A stretch of DNA of 64,000 nucleotides from Siphonodentalium dalli (taxonomy: Eukaryota > Mollusca > Scaphopoda > Gadilida > Siphonodentaliidae). The position numbers and the translations under genes were made by a program. The stretch is from contig CP136065.1 of NCBI GenBank assembly GCA_032622095.1, forward strand, positions 214,686,151 to 214,750,150, in the 5' to 3' direction. Shown one piece after another: positions 22,314 through 35,042 of the stretch; the first letter of the stretch is position 1; each line of letters starts with the position of its first letter. The notes below the pieces were generated by a model that ran no database searches, was not told where the DNA came from, and saw only the letters and a program-made list of their open reading frames with translations.

Positions 22314-23880
22314 GTGACTTGTTACAACAACACGTTATCCCAGCTGCTAGACCAACATGCACAAACTAAGACCAAAACAGTAGTCGTGCGTCCAACGCTA
22401 CCCTGGTTTAACTACAACCTGAAAGTACTCAAAGCCGACCGGAGAAAAAAGGAGAGGACCCGAGTCACGTCTGCAGAACATGGAAGATGGTACTGTGAAG
22501 CCCGAAACAAGTTCTCCAATCAACTAAAGGAAGCCCGGAAGTCTTACTACACCGACTCGATCAACAAGTGCGAAGGTGACACCAGGCAACTTTTCAAAGT
22601 TGTGAAAAAGATGTGTGAGGAGAAACCGAATGAGACACTACCACTGCATGATGACGCAGGACACTTGGCGGAGCAGTTTGTTGAATTCTTTTCTGAAAAG
22701 ATAGAGCTTATCCAAAAGAAGATTGACAACATCACAGTGAAAGCGCCTTGTGTAGACAAAGAGGACACCACGGAAACGTTCACAACATTCGACCATCTCG
22801 ACCTTGACGACGTCGTTAAAATCATCAAACGCTCTTCAAATGCATCTTGTGAACTCGATCCTATACCAACAACGCTACTCAAGAAATGTGACTCCCTAAT
22901 ACCTATCATCGCCCAGTTGATAAACCTATCATTAAGCCAAGGACATGTTCCCAGTAGCTGGAAAACAGCCATTGTTCACCCTCTTCTCAAGAAATCCGGT
23001 GCTGACCTTGTTTTCAAGAATGTCCGACCGTCAGCAACCTATCCTTCATTTATAAATTGTGTGAAAAAGGCAGTGATAGACCAACTCATTCGGCACAGCG
23101 AACAACGTGCATCTCTTCCAATAAACACTTCTGCTTTCCGTCAATACCATTCAACTGAAACCGCGCTGCTTAAATTCCAAAATGATATTCTCTGCAGCAT
23201 GGAAACAAGATAGGTCACTCTGCTTGTGCTACTAGATTTGAGCGCTGTTTCGACACCGTCCGCCATGATATTCTTCTAGACAATACAATATGACTGTGGT
23301 GTTCGCGGCACTGCAGCTATCTGGTTGAAATCTTACCTCGCGAACCGATCACAGAAAATATCCATTAATGGCTCAACGTCTACAAATTTCCCCATCGAGT
23401 GCGGAGTTCCACAAGGAAGTGTCTTGGACCCGTGCTGTTCTTATTCTGCATTTCGAAATTATTCTCAGTTGTTGAAAGTCACCTCCCCGATGTTCACGGA
23501 GAAGCGAAACTAAAGCACGTCAAATTGTGGAGAACTGTATTGTGGACATTAGAGCGTGGACGATTACCAACCGACTCGCGATGAATGACGATAAGACTGA
23601 ATTCATAATCATTGGTTCTCGACAACAACTTCAGAAAGTCAACATCAGTTCAAGTCATGTGGGAGACGCCGACATACCGACAAAGGACACTGTTCGCAAC
23701 CTGGGATCGTATTTTGACACAAACATGACACTGGATAACCATATCTCTAATATGTGTAAGAAGGCGTTCAGAGGTTTATACAAAATCCGACAAATTAGAC
23801 AATACCTCGATGTAGACTCAACTAAGACATTGGTCCATGATTTTGTCACGTCACACTTAGATTACTGTATAGATAGAACC
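22314..23880 (+). pseudogene. LINE reverse transcriptase, inactivated
   Basis: The 299-codon frame 22,314-23,213 holds the linker (PWFNYNLKVLKADRRKKER) and early RT blocks (DPIPTTLLKK, GHVPSSWKTAIVHPLLKK). Block 3 is scrambled at about 23,020-23,060. Later frames hold GVPQGSVLDP (23,400-23,440) and the post-catalytic region MNDDKTEFIIIGSRQQ. The catalytic YADD block expected near 23,490 is gone: the frame passes straight from DVHG to the next motif. A stop at 23,211 and at least three frameshifts confirm loss of function. Confidence 0.85.
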
Positions 23881-24457
23881 GCATGAGTGTGTGAATTTTG
23901 ACGAAATTATCGCACGAGATTTGTTGGCGGAGCGATACCTCGAGTGCGGGACGCAGTCCCGCACGAGAGGTATCGCGTTCCGCCAACAAATCGAGTGCGA
24001 TAATTTTGTCAAAATTCAGACACTCATGCGGTTCTATTTTTATCACATATCTACGTATTATAGTAAGTTGACGCACAGTCGTCAATCTCCGGTACAGAAA
24101 TTGTGAATTTAATTGAGTTTTAACGGCATTTTTGGGTTAACGCAACAATCAGACAGGGAGCCCTTCTATCCGCGAGTGAACTTGACCCATCTTGACCCGC
24201 GCAAAGGTGTTAATTGGGTTTTCCCAGATTTTCCAAAAATATAACCCAATCAGCGCGCTGCGATTTCGGCAAGTGGGTTGTCGCCCTTGCATTGAAAAGT
24301 TGAAAAAGTAAAAATAGTAACGGCGAAAGCCAGTCTAACAACACTGAATGAAATAGTTCCGTCGACAGATTGCACTAGTGCGATTCTGAGAATTATCACA
24401 CGCCTGGAACATCATGCGATCATGCGAATTACGTTGATAGATATGTAATAAAATTAT
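23871..24457. mobile_element. 587-bp hairpin-bearing insertion in the LINE
   Basis: A direct repeat TTACTGTAT lies at 23,862-23,870 and 24,458-24,466, and the LINE frame is interrupted exactly there. The first 165 bp (23,874-24,036) is a near-perfect palindrome with stem words GAACCGCATGAGTGT and GTTGGCGGA and an apex GCGGGACGCAGTCCCGC. A second, weaker inverted pair (TATTTTTATCACATATCTACG at about 24,034 and its inverse near 24,432) spans the rest. No coding. Confidence 0.7.
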
Positions 24458-24873
24458 TTACTGTATGGACTACCGGATTACCAGTGTGATCGCCTGCGTG
24501 AGTTGTATCATACACTCCTCGGCATGAACATATAACTCCAGTTCTCAAGCAATTACACTGGCTGTCAGTGAAGTATCGAATCATGCTCAAAATTATTTTG
24601 CTTGTATTCAAATCTCGTAATAACATGTCACCATTGTATATACAGGAAATGATCAAAGACAGAAATGTGTGTACATATGAATTACGATCTGATAGTAGTA
24701 TGCTTTTGTACATTCCTTTCAACAAACAGAAAACGTTTGGCGATAGGGCATTTTCATTTGCAGATCCACATCTATGGAATAGCATTCCACCTCACTTGAA
24801 AATATTAACTGATTTAAATAAGTTTAAGACCGGCCTCAAAACATATCTCTTTGATGTAGCATTTAATTCCTAG
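24458..24873 (+). pseudogene. LINE ORF2 C-terminus
   Basis: The frame reads YGLPDYQ, then LKQLHWLSVKYRIMLKIILL, RAFSFADPHLWNSIP and FKTGLKTYLF, the standard C-terminal signature of CR1/Jockey-like ORF2 proteins. A frameshift near 24,530 separates the first part. Ends with TAG at 24,871; the 3' tail follows to 24,997. Confidence 0.85.
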
Positions 24874-24997
24874 ATATATGTGCATGTACATGTATTATGC
24901 TGATTAGACAATGAGCTCGATGTAATGTAATGCGACGTTGAATATGTACTCATAATATTGAGCGCTATACAAATTAATTATTGTATTGTATTGTATG

Positions 24998-26751
24998 TTA
25001 AAAATGTACTCCGGTTATTTATATTTATAATGACACGAAGACATCCTTCGCATAGTTTGCCGCACATTTTATTTTACATTTATGAAAACCATTGTTGGCG
25101 TGCAGTTACTAGCCAGTTCTGGTGTATCATTCCAACTATATTTCTGGTCGTTAGCTCCCTCTGAATTTATTTTAAAATTAAAAAATAAGTCACCATTTAA
25201 TTAACATACAGGTGGTGTACAAATGATATGCAAAGCAACACATTGACATAATCGTCACCATAATGATGTGTGATTATACGACTCCTGTTTTGAACCAATC
25301 ATTTGCCTACAATTGGCAGATATTGTTTTCGGCTTGCAATATGCCGGACAGTAACAAAACATGGGAATTGCAATTTGCACGACAGTGCTCCTGCAATACG
25401 CCGTACACCAAATAATTATGTCTTTCGGCAATAGTTTTAACAAACAGCCGAAAAACTCATGTTTGGTGGTATATAATTTATTGTGGACATTTCGTAAGTC
25501 ACATGTATAGCAATATTTAAACATCAGTGTTTAACAGAGCAAGTTGCAGACGATCTGCGGAATTTTACATAATCGTGATATCTGAGGACGTACTTTATAT
25601 TCAGAATTTATATTTAGTATAGTTTCGAAGTATAGCATACTCACCAATTATTCAGAGGTATGTGATATTCCTGATATGTCCTGGTTTTTCACAATCACGA
25701 AATTTCAGTGAAAAAATATCGGCATATTATGTAAACAAACACATTTTTCCTGCATAACATCCGGTGTCGTCTGTACACAGTGTTCATATATGAAATAGAG
25801 AAATTCGCATGGTTGGTCGACATTACACTTAAATTGGATTGATCAGACATGAGACGATAAGGGGTTGTGTTGTCTTTCTTCTAAATATTTTGATAATAAA
25901 ATATAATAGTTGGATTTCATGACCACATAAAAGTTGAAATTATCAGGTTAGGAACATATGTTATACATTAACGTTAGGTGAATTCCTCATCTAATGATAT
26001 GTTACAATCTTTCATCAGTTATCATTTGTTCACAATCATCCCAGCAAATTATAATTCAGTCCCCTACCTAGGCTGGTATGGTCACATATAATTTCGTTAT
26101 TCAATTTATATTTTATTTGAGACTGTTGCCAGTTCCAATTCATTCTGGCCAACTTTGAAATGAATATGGACAGTTCCCTTGCGCAGAATAATGAATGTGG
26201 ACAGTTTGCTTGATCAGAATAACACAGAATAAATTGTAACCAAGCAAAGTCTTAAATAAAACATGAGATATTTCCTCGCATTCTGTGTACGTGATGGCAG
26301 TGATCGGGCGTATGAGGGGACTGAATTCTACCTTGATATTGGTCATCACAGCTATAAATTAGTTACTTTATTGTGACACTTTGTTAAAATGTGTAATAAT
26401 ATCTGTAACAACGTATACCGGGGAGAAACTCATTAAGAGTTTAAGTTGTGCATGTAGCTTGTGTCCCAATCCACTTTGTATCTTAGTACAAATACAATAT
26501 GTATAAAGTAAACAAAACTAATTTCATTCCAACGAATTCGAGTCATTCTGTCCGTCTCTCGGTTGTCTGCTCACGTTTCCCTCAAAATGAAAAGTAGCCG
26601 ATTCCAATATACAATGTATACGTTGATAACTGATGGGATAACTCATTAAGTAAAGATAGGGTCAAAGGTCGAATTGTGCGAACTGTGATCCTTTTGCGTT
26701 TGAGCTTTTTGTCATAAAATGGCGCTCAGTAATATTTAATCAAACGTGGCG
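24998..26751. other. Intergenic, no recognised gene
   Basis: AT-rich. The longest frames are short and unsupported. Nothing structural seen. Confidence 0.5.
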
Positions 26752-26755
26752 TTAA

Positions 26756-27296
26756 AGGGATACTGTACTCAAATATTGTTGATGGTTTCTATAGTCTATG
26801 AGTAGTAGAACAAAGTAACCAGATATTCTTTATTTGAAAGTAAAGAAGTAATGTTATGGATTAGTAAAATACGACGTAATATAACATATGGATGGCAGAT
26901 TAGCCGGAATGCGCAAATTTATCAAATACATGTTATATTATATGTATGCTAGTCCCATATACTCATTGGAGTTATATAGTCACCAGTCAGTGATTGAGTT
27001 TACGCCCCGTATCATTATAATTGCTTACACGATCATGTGTGTCACGCGTTGCCCGTTCCATTATTCGTGAATTAATTTGATTTCGTCTTGTAGACGGAAA
27101 TTTGTAATTTATTTTATGGCTCCAGCCAAAAACAATTATTTATATCAAATTAGGAACTTTCATTTTAAGATAACCTATTAACCTGATCGTTTACATAATA
27201 CATATTCGACTCAAATTACTTATTTTTCTATATAAATATCAATATTAAATCGTTGTTATTACCTGGAATTTATTGAAAATGACATACAGTATCCCT
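26756..27296. mobile_element. TTAA-flanked element, second family
   Basis: A 541-bp segment flanked by TTAA (26,752-26,755 and 27,297-27,300) with inverted ends AGGGATACTGTA and TACAGTATCCCT. No coding capacity. The TTAA duplication fits piggyBac-type insertion. The ends differ from the other TTAA family in this window. Confidence 0.7.
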
Positions 27297-27300
27297 TTAA

Positions 27301-29220
27301 TGCAGTGTATCAAACTGGTCATATGGATTATATACGCTTGTCTACGACATTTCTTAGATATCATATGTATTTATTGGGGTATATGGGCCAATGTTCATGT
27401 ATGTTCTAAATACACATTGATTGCTAGTTTTCTTCGGAAATATTCAGATAATAATTAAGGAAAACGACTGCTCTTTTCTTGAACTTATTATCTGAACATT
27501 CCCCACCAATATATGTGAATCCTGTTATTACCTAAACGCTCCTCCAAATGAATAATATACCATTCAAGTGTATAATTTTGATGGGAGAGTCCATTTAATA
27601 TATAAAGGGTTATACTGCAGTCTGGCATAGTTAGCACACGAGAACAGAGTTGTGTATGGCACACAAGAGAGGTTTGTTTTACCCTTGGCGGGTGAATTTG
27701 TTTTTTCGGTCTAAACTTCCTCTTTGTATAACTTAGGTTTTCTCTGGGAAACCACATTATGTTCACAATACTTTACCATATCAACCGATGGCGCTACTAA
27801 ACCGCTGCATATCTAGAATGATACTGATGTTGAAACAGCCGCACTCTTTGAAATAATTACACTCACATAGTCCATGCTAGTTACAATAAATCACGAACGG
27901 TGATTGGTCACCTACCAATGGGGTCATACGTGTCATATTCCAATAAAACACACCATAACACGAACCGAGGCCACATCATGTTGACCGTAATCACTAAAAG
28001 CGGTTGGTTGAATAACTGGGCTCGCGACCAAAGACTCACAGTGCTATACTATATACTATCCACACTGGAGACAAACAGAATAATAGTTTTAGCTGATTTT
28101 ATGGAAATAAATTAGAAAGAGCTATATAAATGTACACAGTGAATGGAGTTTAAGTGTGTCTTATTGAGGAATAGTGCGATGCGTCAGTTTGGCGCACATA
28201 TAGTGTAAACCGCTTCGCGGTTCACGCAATAGCCACAGCCCACCCACTATTCCTCAATAAAACACATACAAACTACGATGCATTCATGTCTTAAATACAA
28301 TAAGTTTGTCGGAAAATGATATCAGTTGTATATTGTTTAATGCATTGGCGGAGCCTGTCGGTTGGGTTTTGTTGCATGATATTACGTTCTTCGAATACAA
28401 TCATTGAATGGTGTTATCTGTCAGTAGCTGACTGACAAAGACTACAGTATAGACGCGTTTACACACACCGACTGGAACCACACGTCATTAAAATCCGACA
28501 CATAGATCTAAATTACAGGAACGGCGTTTCACTCTGACGTTACCGTTTAAGAATCCCTTCATACTATATGTAACTGATAAGGTCGCTGTTACATGAACAT
28601 CCCATTGTACGCCGCATGCACCGGCCATTATTTTTGCTATATACAAACTGTGGGGGCAGTTACATATGGCATACATATCGTCATTTTGAATGCTATGTAT
28701 AAATAGTTCATTGTACTAGTATATTTCATTAGTTTGTGTTCTTTGAGCTAACCTTAATTGTTATAGTCCACGTTCTTTTAGGACAATGAATACAGTGGCG
28801 TTCAGCACAAACTGGGTCAGGCCTGAGGTGGTGATGCGTCTGAAGAAGAGGAGTTTGTGTTACGATCAACCTGGCAAAAGCAACTCACAAGCCTGTAGGA
28901 TAAATGTCTTCCATGAATATAACATCAGTCATGGGCAAGCGATTAAGGGGAACATATGTGGCTTGTTTCAGCAAAGATTGACAATTAAACAGAATGATTC
29001 ATAGAAACCATCTCTAACTGCCCTGTTGATATTCTGGAAATCCATGCGCAAATAACTGACCACTACTCTGTGTGTGTCCCGTTCCACACGGAACGAATTG
29101 AATTTTACTCAGATATATATCAAGAAGGAATGGTTATTACACATAAAACCTATATATTTTTCGGATTCCCCACACATCGGTTATATGAAATAGAATTCTC
29201 TTCAAGATAGTCCACAGATC
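27301..29220. other. Intergenic with one hairpin
   Basis: No gene recognised. The frame 28,786-29,004 (basic, MNTVAFSTNWVRPEVVMRLK at its start) has no domain support. A 40-bp stretch near 27,480 (TTATTATCTGAACAT..CCCACCAAT) resembles one at 13,865 inside the receptor gene. Confidence 0.45.
28153..28268. repeat. Hairpin MITE-like palindrome
   Basis: Stem TGTGT(C/T)TTATTGAGGAATAGTG at the left and its inverse at the right; the apex contains ACCGCTTCGCGGT. About 115 bp, non-coding. Confidence 0.7.
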
Positions 29221-29235
29221 ATGAACTGCAACAAA

Positions 29236-29850
29236 AAAACGATTCGAAGTCGGATAGATCTGAGAAAATCAGGATACACGTGCATCTTAAGCAAATTACC
29301 AACACCATGTTTGGTCCCTCCCACCCGAAGCGCCTTACACGTGCTACTGTTTGGCAATGTACATGTGTTAAACTTGTATCATAAACTACTTATTTTTTTC
29401 AGAATTCCCCACGCATCGATTATATTAAATAGAATTATCTTTAAGATCGTCCACGGTTTATAACTGCAACTAAATGATTCGAAGTCGGTATGTAGATTTA
29501 AGAAAATCTGGATAAAAGTGTATCATAAGCAAATTACCTACATAACTGTTTGGCCCCTCCCATCCGAACCGTCTTACATACGATTCGAAGTCGGCCCCTC
29601 CCATCCGAACCGTCTTACATACGATTCGAAGTCGGCCCCTCCCATCCGAACCGTCTTACATACGATTCGAAGTCGGCCCCTCCCATCCGAACCGTCTTAC
29701 ATACGATTCGAAGTCGGCATATATATCTAAGAAAATCAGGATGCACGTTTATCTTAAGCAAATTACCAACAAAATTGATTGGTCCCAACCATCTGAACCG
29801 TCATACATACAATACTGCTTGGCAATGTACATATGTTAAAGGGGCACTTT
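29236..29850 (+). repeat. 41-bp array (4 units) inside a larger repeat
   Basis: Units of 41 bp (CCCCTCCCATCCGAACCGTC, then TTACATACGATTCGAAGTCG) run from about 29,550 to 29,716. Around them a longer motif, GATTCGAAGTCGG..(A/T)AGAT.T(A/G)AGAAAATC(A/T)GGAT, occurs at about 29,240, 29,476 and 29,705. The array has thus expanded from part of a roughly 235-bp repeat. Frames over it encode only rotating repeats. Confidence 0.8.
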
Positions 29851-30229
29851 GATTATTGCGACATAACGAAGAAGCGGGCCCCGTTGGTTCAGAGTGCCCG
29901 GATGAAGATAATTAATCGAGTGTGCTTCTCACAGTACGAGCTAACTGCATGGCCTCCTATAGCCTGATACCGGAGTACGCTGTGTATGTCTCTTTGGAAA
30001 GCAGACGAAATTCCTAAACGATGTACATCTGTTAGTAATTTCGTCGGCTTTTCTAAGACAGGCTATTTGGCCATGCGTTTGTCACAACAGACCTGTTTCT
30101 TACGTGCATGCATAATTCGTGTTTATTGATAGTAATGATGAAAAGAGTAACGGCTTGTATTAATCGAATAATATAAATGAAGTTAGTTTGCCGCGTATCG
30201 TAATCAGGATGGACTTTATTTTACCTATA

Positions 30230-31440
30230 GACCATTTTACAGATAACCATTTTGACTGTTGCATTGTGGGCCAGAAAGTATCCAAATAAAGCCACGTGCT
30301 TTACGGTCGCATGCATTTACTATGGGGCATTTAGGGTGGGTCTATAAAACTAATTATAACTTTGGTATCTGTCATAGTTTACGCGATAAATTTTAAACAT
30401 ATATCAGGGACATGTACCCCTTCTAGAATGTTCAAAAACATTTCCAGTTGCTTGTCGTATTTTAAATGATTTTATGCGATGAAATAATGCGAAAATTTTG
30501 AAAATTGCACTATAATTTCTCAATACTTTGCGGTTTTAGTAAACGCCTGATAAAAGTATTTCTATTGGGAATTTTTACACCAAATTTTCAGAGAATATAG
30601 AGTAAACACAGTACTATCGGAATATCGTAAAGGAGTTCTGTGCATTTGGGATTGATTAACCCTCAGACTGTCGAAGCTGTCGTCAATAAATTCGCTTTTT
30701 CGTGTTCGACGAAAATGAAACTTGTCTGTTTAAAGGTCCCATTTCGTGTCGAATGGTGAATTTGGCTGCAACAACACCCGTGATGTTTTACTTCAACTTT
30801 CAAAAGAGGAAGTTTGAACACATTTTGTATTGTTTTTTTTTTTTTGCCTAGAACAATATCCAATGATTGCGTCCATTAAAAACCTTCTTGCGCAAAAGCG
30901 CCGCTACACGATAAAGAGCGTTTTCATTTACAATCGTTTTTACTCGTTTTCAAAACTGATGTATATTGTTTTGTGAATGCTCATTGGTCACGCTATTTAT
31001 TTTACGTATTTTTTTCTGTTGTATTTGAACATTTGTTACACAGGCTTCGCGATTATTAACTTCAACTGATAAGCGCCGACTGCGCAACGTATGCGCTCAA
31101 CAGTTTGTCTCAAATAAATTGTTATAAAAACACAGGTTTATGGCCGCGGACATAAGCCGATTAAGTGTGATGTAATTTATCCATGAACTTGACAACTGGA
31201 GATTATATCACCATTCGACACGAAAATTGGACCTTTAAACAGACAAGTTTCATTTTCGTCGAACGCGAAAAAACGAATTTATTGACGGCAGCTTCGGCAG
31301 TCTGAGGGTTAATCAATCCCAAATGCACAGAACTCCTTTGCGATATTCCGATAGTACTGTGTTTACTCTATATTCTCTGAAAATTTGGTGTAAAATTTCC
31401 CAATAGAACGACTTTTATCAGGCGTTTACTAAAACCGCAA
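30230..31440. mobile_element. Long fold-back element, copy 1
   Basis: Inverted arms 30,528-30,770 and about 31,200-31,440 (TTGCGGTTTTAGTAAACGCC at the outer end; CCCTCAGACTG within each arm). The centre (about 30,880-31,190) carries GTTTATGGCCGCGGACATAA. A homologous element is at 56,385-57,357. The match includes 300 bp left of the arms, so the mobile unit may start near 30,230. No coding. Confidence 0.75.
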
Positions 31441-32637
31441 ACTTATTCCCTTCCCTATATATTCCTTATTTTCAAAAATGTCGCTTTCGGCTGACTTGAC
31501 GGCATGGGTGTGTGGCCCGCCCCGAATACCACATAGAAACACTCCGACCTCCACCCATCACCCCCCCCCCCCCCCCAGTGGCACCACCCCGAGTGGTGAA
31601 AATTGGGTATGGACCATTTTCGAGAATGGTAAGGATTTCGACCGATTTGACGGAATGTGTGGGTGGCCCTATCACTCCTATAGCCACCACGTATCACCCC
31701 CGGGTGGTGGGCCTACCTCCCAACCCAAAACATATAATAGCTTACTATATAGAGACTGGGACTCATATAATATATAATATTAGTCCCAGCTACATGTAGC
31801 TAGAAATGTGAACAGCAGACATCCTGAGATACAAACAATATATATTATTGATTGTTTGATTTTCCAACCAGTATTTAGTGGGGGGAATGTGTTGTTTTTA
31901 GACCAACAGCAGTATATTCTTCTACTTTTGGTCCAAAGTTTGGTCGGAATGGCTATCGGTTGAACAATTTAGGTTTAGAGGGTGTCAGGTTGGACATTTC
32001 ATTTGGAAATGTTTGAGGTACCATTTGGAAAGTTCAACTGGGAGGGGGGGGTGCAAAGTAGTATTTCGAGAACACTTGACTTTGGTCTGGTTCAAGGTAC
32101 GTACATTTGGAAATGTCAAGGTGGACAAACCCAAGTTTCCCAACCACCCACCAATGGGGACCATCTACATGTAGCCACCTCCCCGATTATAAGGTATAAG
32201 AACACATTGGCTACATGGATGCGACTAGAGATCTCCATTGTGGGGGGGTCTCCAACGATAACTTACTATTATTATCACAGTTAGTGGCCAAGACATAAAT
32301 GCTATACGTGTAAGCATTCTCTCCAGTCAATTATTTACCAGATCGACATACTTCTAAGTTAGGAATGAAATAGACACGACAAGAGAAAAATGTAATCCTG
32401 TCCATTTTGGTCAATACATGTAGGCGATCACTACCATATATATGGTAATATAAATTTTTGCCTCAAGGCGACATATAATATTTCCGAATGCCATGCTACA
32501 TGAAACTAAATATGAAATGTTCCAGATACCATAAAATCGGTACTTAATCCGATCAGAGGGTCCCCATATAATCACATTCCAACAACAACATTTTTTGAAA
32601 TGACGCTTCAGTTTCAGAATCTAATAATTGCCCAAAA
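31441..32637. other. Intergenic, GC-skewed patches
   Basis: Contains an 18-base C run near 31,560, a C/G-rich stretch giving proline-rich false frames, and GGGACTCATATAA..ATTAGTCCCAGC, an inverted motif seen again at 33,020. No gene recognised. Confidence 0.5.
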
Positions 32638-33242
32638 ATAATGAAAAACACCATCAACTATAGTATAAAATTGCACAAAACCTGTTATTTATCACCATTT
32701 TGTTCAACGAAATTTTACCGGTTTGTCAAATATCTGACACAAAAAGCCACTTGATTTTAGAGTTTAATATCCATCTTTGTCCGCAATTTGGTCAATGAAA
32801 TTCTTCTCGTTGACTGTCTATTGGGCCACTATAATTAAAATAATAGATTTATAACATCGATATCTGATCACTCTGAGCTGTGGTGGGTGGGTTCCTCGAC
32901 TCGAATCAAATATTTTTTACCCCCGAAGTCAAGGAAATAGTAATTTGCGACCGTTAATTCGGATTGAGTACCTTTAATATCTAACAGCAACCATATCTCA
33001 ACCCCACTACAATCTGGGACTAATATATGTTATACATGTATTAGTCCCAGCTACAATCAGTGAACCTGATGAATAATTTTAACAGCATCTGAAAATGAAA
33101 GAAACATCCCGCACCTTGTCTACGATATAATGAAAGCCATAATTGTAAATCAATCAGCTCTGCGTGTACCGGTATACATGTATATGTACACATATTGGAC
33201 CCACATGAATTGCTATATTCTCCATATTAATTTAAAACGAGC

Positions 33243-33306
33243 GCACCACTTTAACAAACTCATTATTGAGTATTATATCAATAGCGATGTGTTTGTTAAA
33301 GTGGCA
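33243..33306. repeat. Short hairpin
   Basis: CCACTTTAACAAAC and GTTTGTTAAAGTGG face each other across about 36 bases. Repeated at 36,820-36,883 in unit 2. Confidence 0.7.
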
Positions 33307-34219
33307 AGGTCATTTTAGATTTATACTCCTTTTAACATCAGTAGGCCTACACAATCATTCGTTGCATAACTTTCATTAAATTTTCCTAGTACTGAATATA
33401 AACAGTACTGGTACAACACTAGCAGTACTTGAACCGACCATACTGTAGGTGTCTGGCCTGTTTATTACCTTTTTAATTTGTTGATAGTTCATTCAGACAA
33501 CATCCTCTAAGTTGCCTAATAATAGAGACAAACTAATAATAGTGATGGTGGGATTTTTTAGCTAAAATTAATAATAGTAACCACAGCAATTTCACTCTAT
33601 GTCTCTTAGTGATCTGATCATGGGAAGTGTTCTCCAAATATAATAACAGTGTTGACACTATCATATTATTGACACTATTATTGCACATGAGAGTACCGTT
33701 ACTAGTACATGTAGATGCTAATATGAGTAAGTCATTATCAAGTCTGGCTCTTCTTGAATTCAACTATCATAGTGATATTCAACTACATGTATTATAGCTT
33801 AATTGTACTACCATACACAATGTATACTGGTACGGTATATACGTAAACTCCAGGTTTTCTCTGTTTTTACTAAAACTTCATGGAATCATCTCACTTCGTA
33901 ATGCACAACCACATTAAAGTGTACATGTATATAACACTATAATTTTAAAAGAGAAAATGAGAAGGCATCAGATTCCAATATAAAAAGAATTCTACAGCTT
34001 ATTGCAGGAGACCTGTTTATTTCATAATGGCAGAAGTAGTACGAAGTACATATGTGCATGTATGCCATTTGAATGACATTTTAATAACTTCTCACCAAGA
34101 TGATTTCAAAATTCTAACTACTAGTACAAGTAAATCAGTTAAATAATCAAAAATGCCAGCACCGATATATATACTGTACTACATGTAGTAGGTACCGTAC
34201 ATGAGATATTGTCACCACT

Positions 34220-34663
34220 TCATAATAGTTGAATATATATGGTACATGTACCGGTACAATGGAATTCAAGTTGTATCAGACCTGTTGTTTGGCATAACCA
34301 ATGTACCAGTAAGTGACTTTGGTGATCACTGTTAGTCATTGATTTTGATAACATAAGTTCATGATTTTTACAAAATAATTTTAATGAATCAAAACCATGT
34401 GCAGCCGCATGTGTAACATGTAACTCTCTTTGTCCATTAGTCATTATCCACGTCTGGTTTAGTCTTGATCTAATGATCAAAGGCGGAATGTTACTAGTAT
34501 GTACCGGTAACTTATTATCATGATCCGGGAGTACTGATGAATTATAATCCATTTCACAGCATTGTCCATGTCTGCATGTATCATGACATGTTTGGTAAAC
34601 ATCCTCACTCGATTCACTGACACTGGTGAGTGGTGCCATTGCCATTCTAATTCTCCATATCAT
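34220..34663 (-). CDS. Unrecognised 147-codon ORF (unit 1)
   Basis: A single open frame, second methionine MAMAPLTSVSESSEDVYQTC. It contains a cysteine/histidine patch (CHDTCRHGQCCEMD) and no domain I recognise. It might be a first coding exon, but no convincing donor was found at its end. An identical frame is at 37,797-38,240. May be chance. Confidence 0.25.
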   Translation of the reverse strand: MIWRIRMAMAPLTSVSESSEDVYQTCHDTCRHGQCCEMDYNSSVLPDHDNKLPVHTSNIPPLIIRSRLNQTWIMTNGQRELHVTHAAAHGFDSLKLFCKNHELMLSKSMTNSDHQSHLLVHWLCQTTGLIQLEFHCTGTCTIYIQLL

Positions 34664-35042
34664 GTTCTACCCTTCACAAGTTCACACACATGTAGTTACT
34701 GTACTTCTAATCAGTCTAATGTACTATTCAGAATGATAGAATCTGAATGAACATTCAATGACCTTTTACGGCATCAGCGTTGACTGCATTTCAGCGTTGA
34801 CTGCATTTCAGCATTGAAGGGATGAGGAGTCCAGAATAGAACTATAATCATCATATTTTGCAATAATCATTACATTCACATTGTTTGCATTCTTCCATTG
34901 GGGTCAATCAGTGCTATTCTGAATTCACTTATTCGAGTCAATCAATGTCCATGATAATAACAGCTGAATACGGCATAGTCTGACCTGCCACACTCAGTGA
35001 CTCACACACAGTGTCTGTGACCAGTCCAGTGTTAGTTCAGTC

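Larger units (their letters stand above)
18481..24997 (+). mobile_element. CR1/Jockey-like LINE, dead, with two nested insertions
   Basis: Order: unrecognised 5' ORF (18,689-19,135), AP endonuclease 5' part (19,224-19,681), inserted transposon (19,689-22,000), endonuclease 3' remnant (22,001-22,310), RT (22,314-23,880), inserted hairpin element (23,871-24,457), ORF2 C-terminus (24,458-24,873), and a 3' tail with AGCGCTATACAAATTAATTA plus (TTGTA)n. The 5' boundary is a guess. Several frameshifts and lost motifs mean it cannot be active. Confidence 0.75.

Noticed and set aside
29550-29852. 100-codon frame with PPIRTVLHTIRSR repeats
   Set aside because: The 41-bp repeat read in rotating frames.
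30657-31312. Independent piggyBac element between the TTAA words inside the fold-back
   Set aside because: The inverted match continues outside both TTAA sites, so they need not be a target duplication.
31455-31799. Proline/glycine-rich frames on both strands
   Set aside because: Caused by a poly-C run and C-rich low complexity; no domain.
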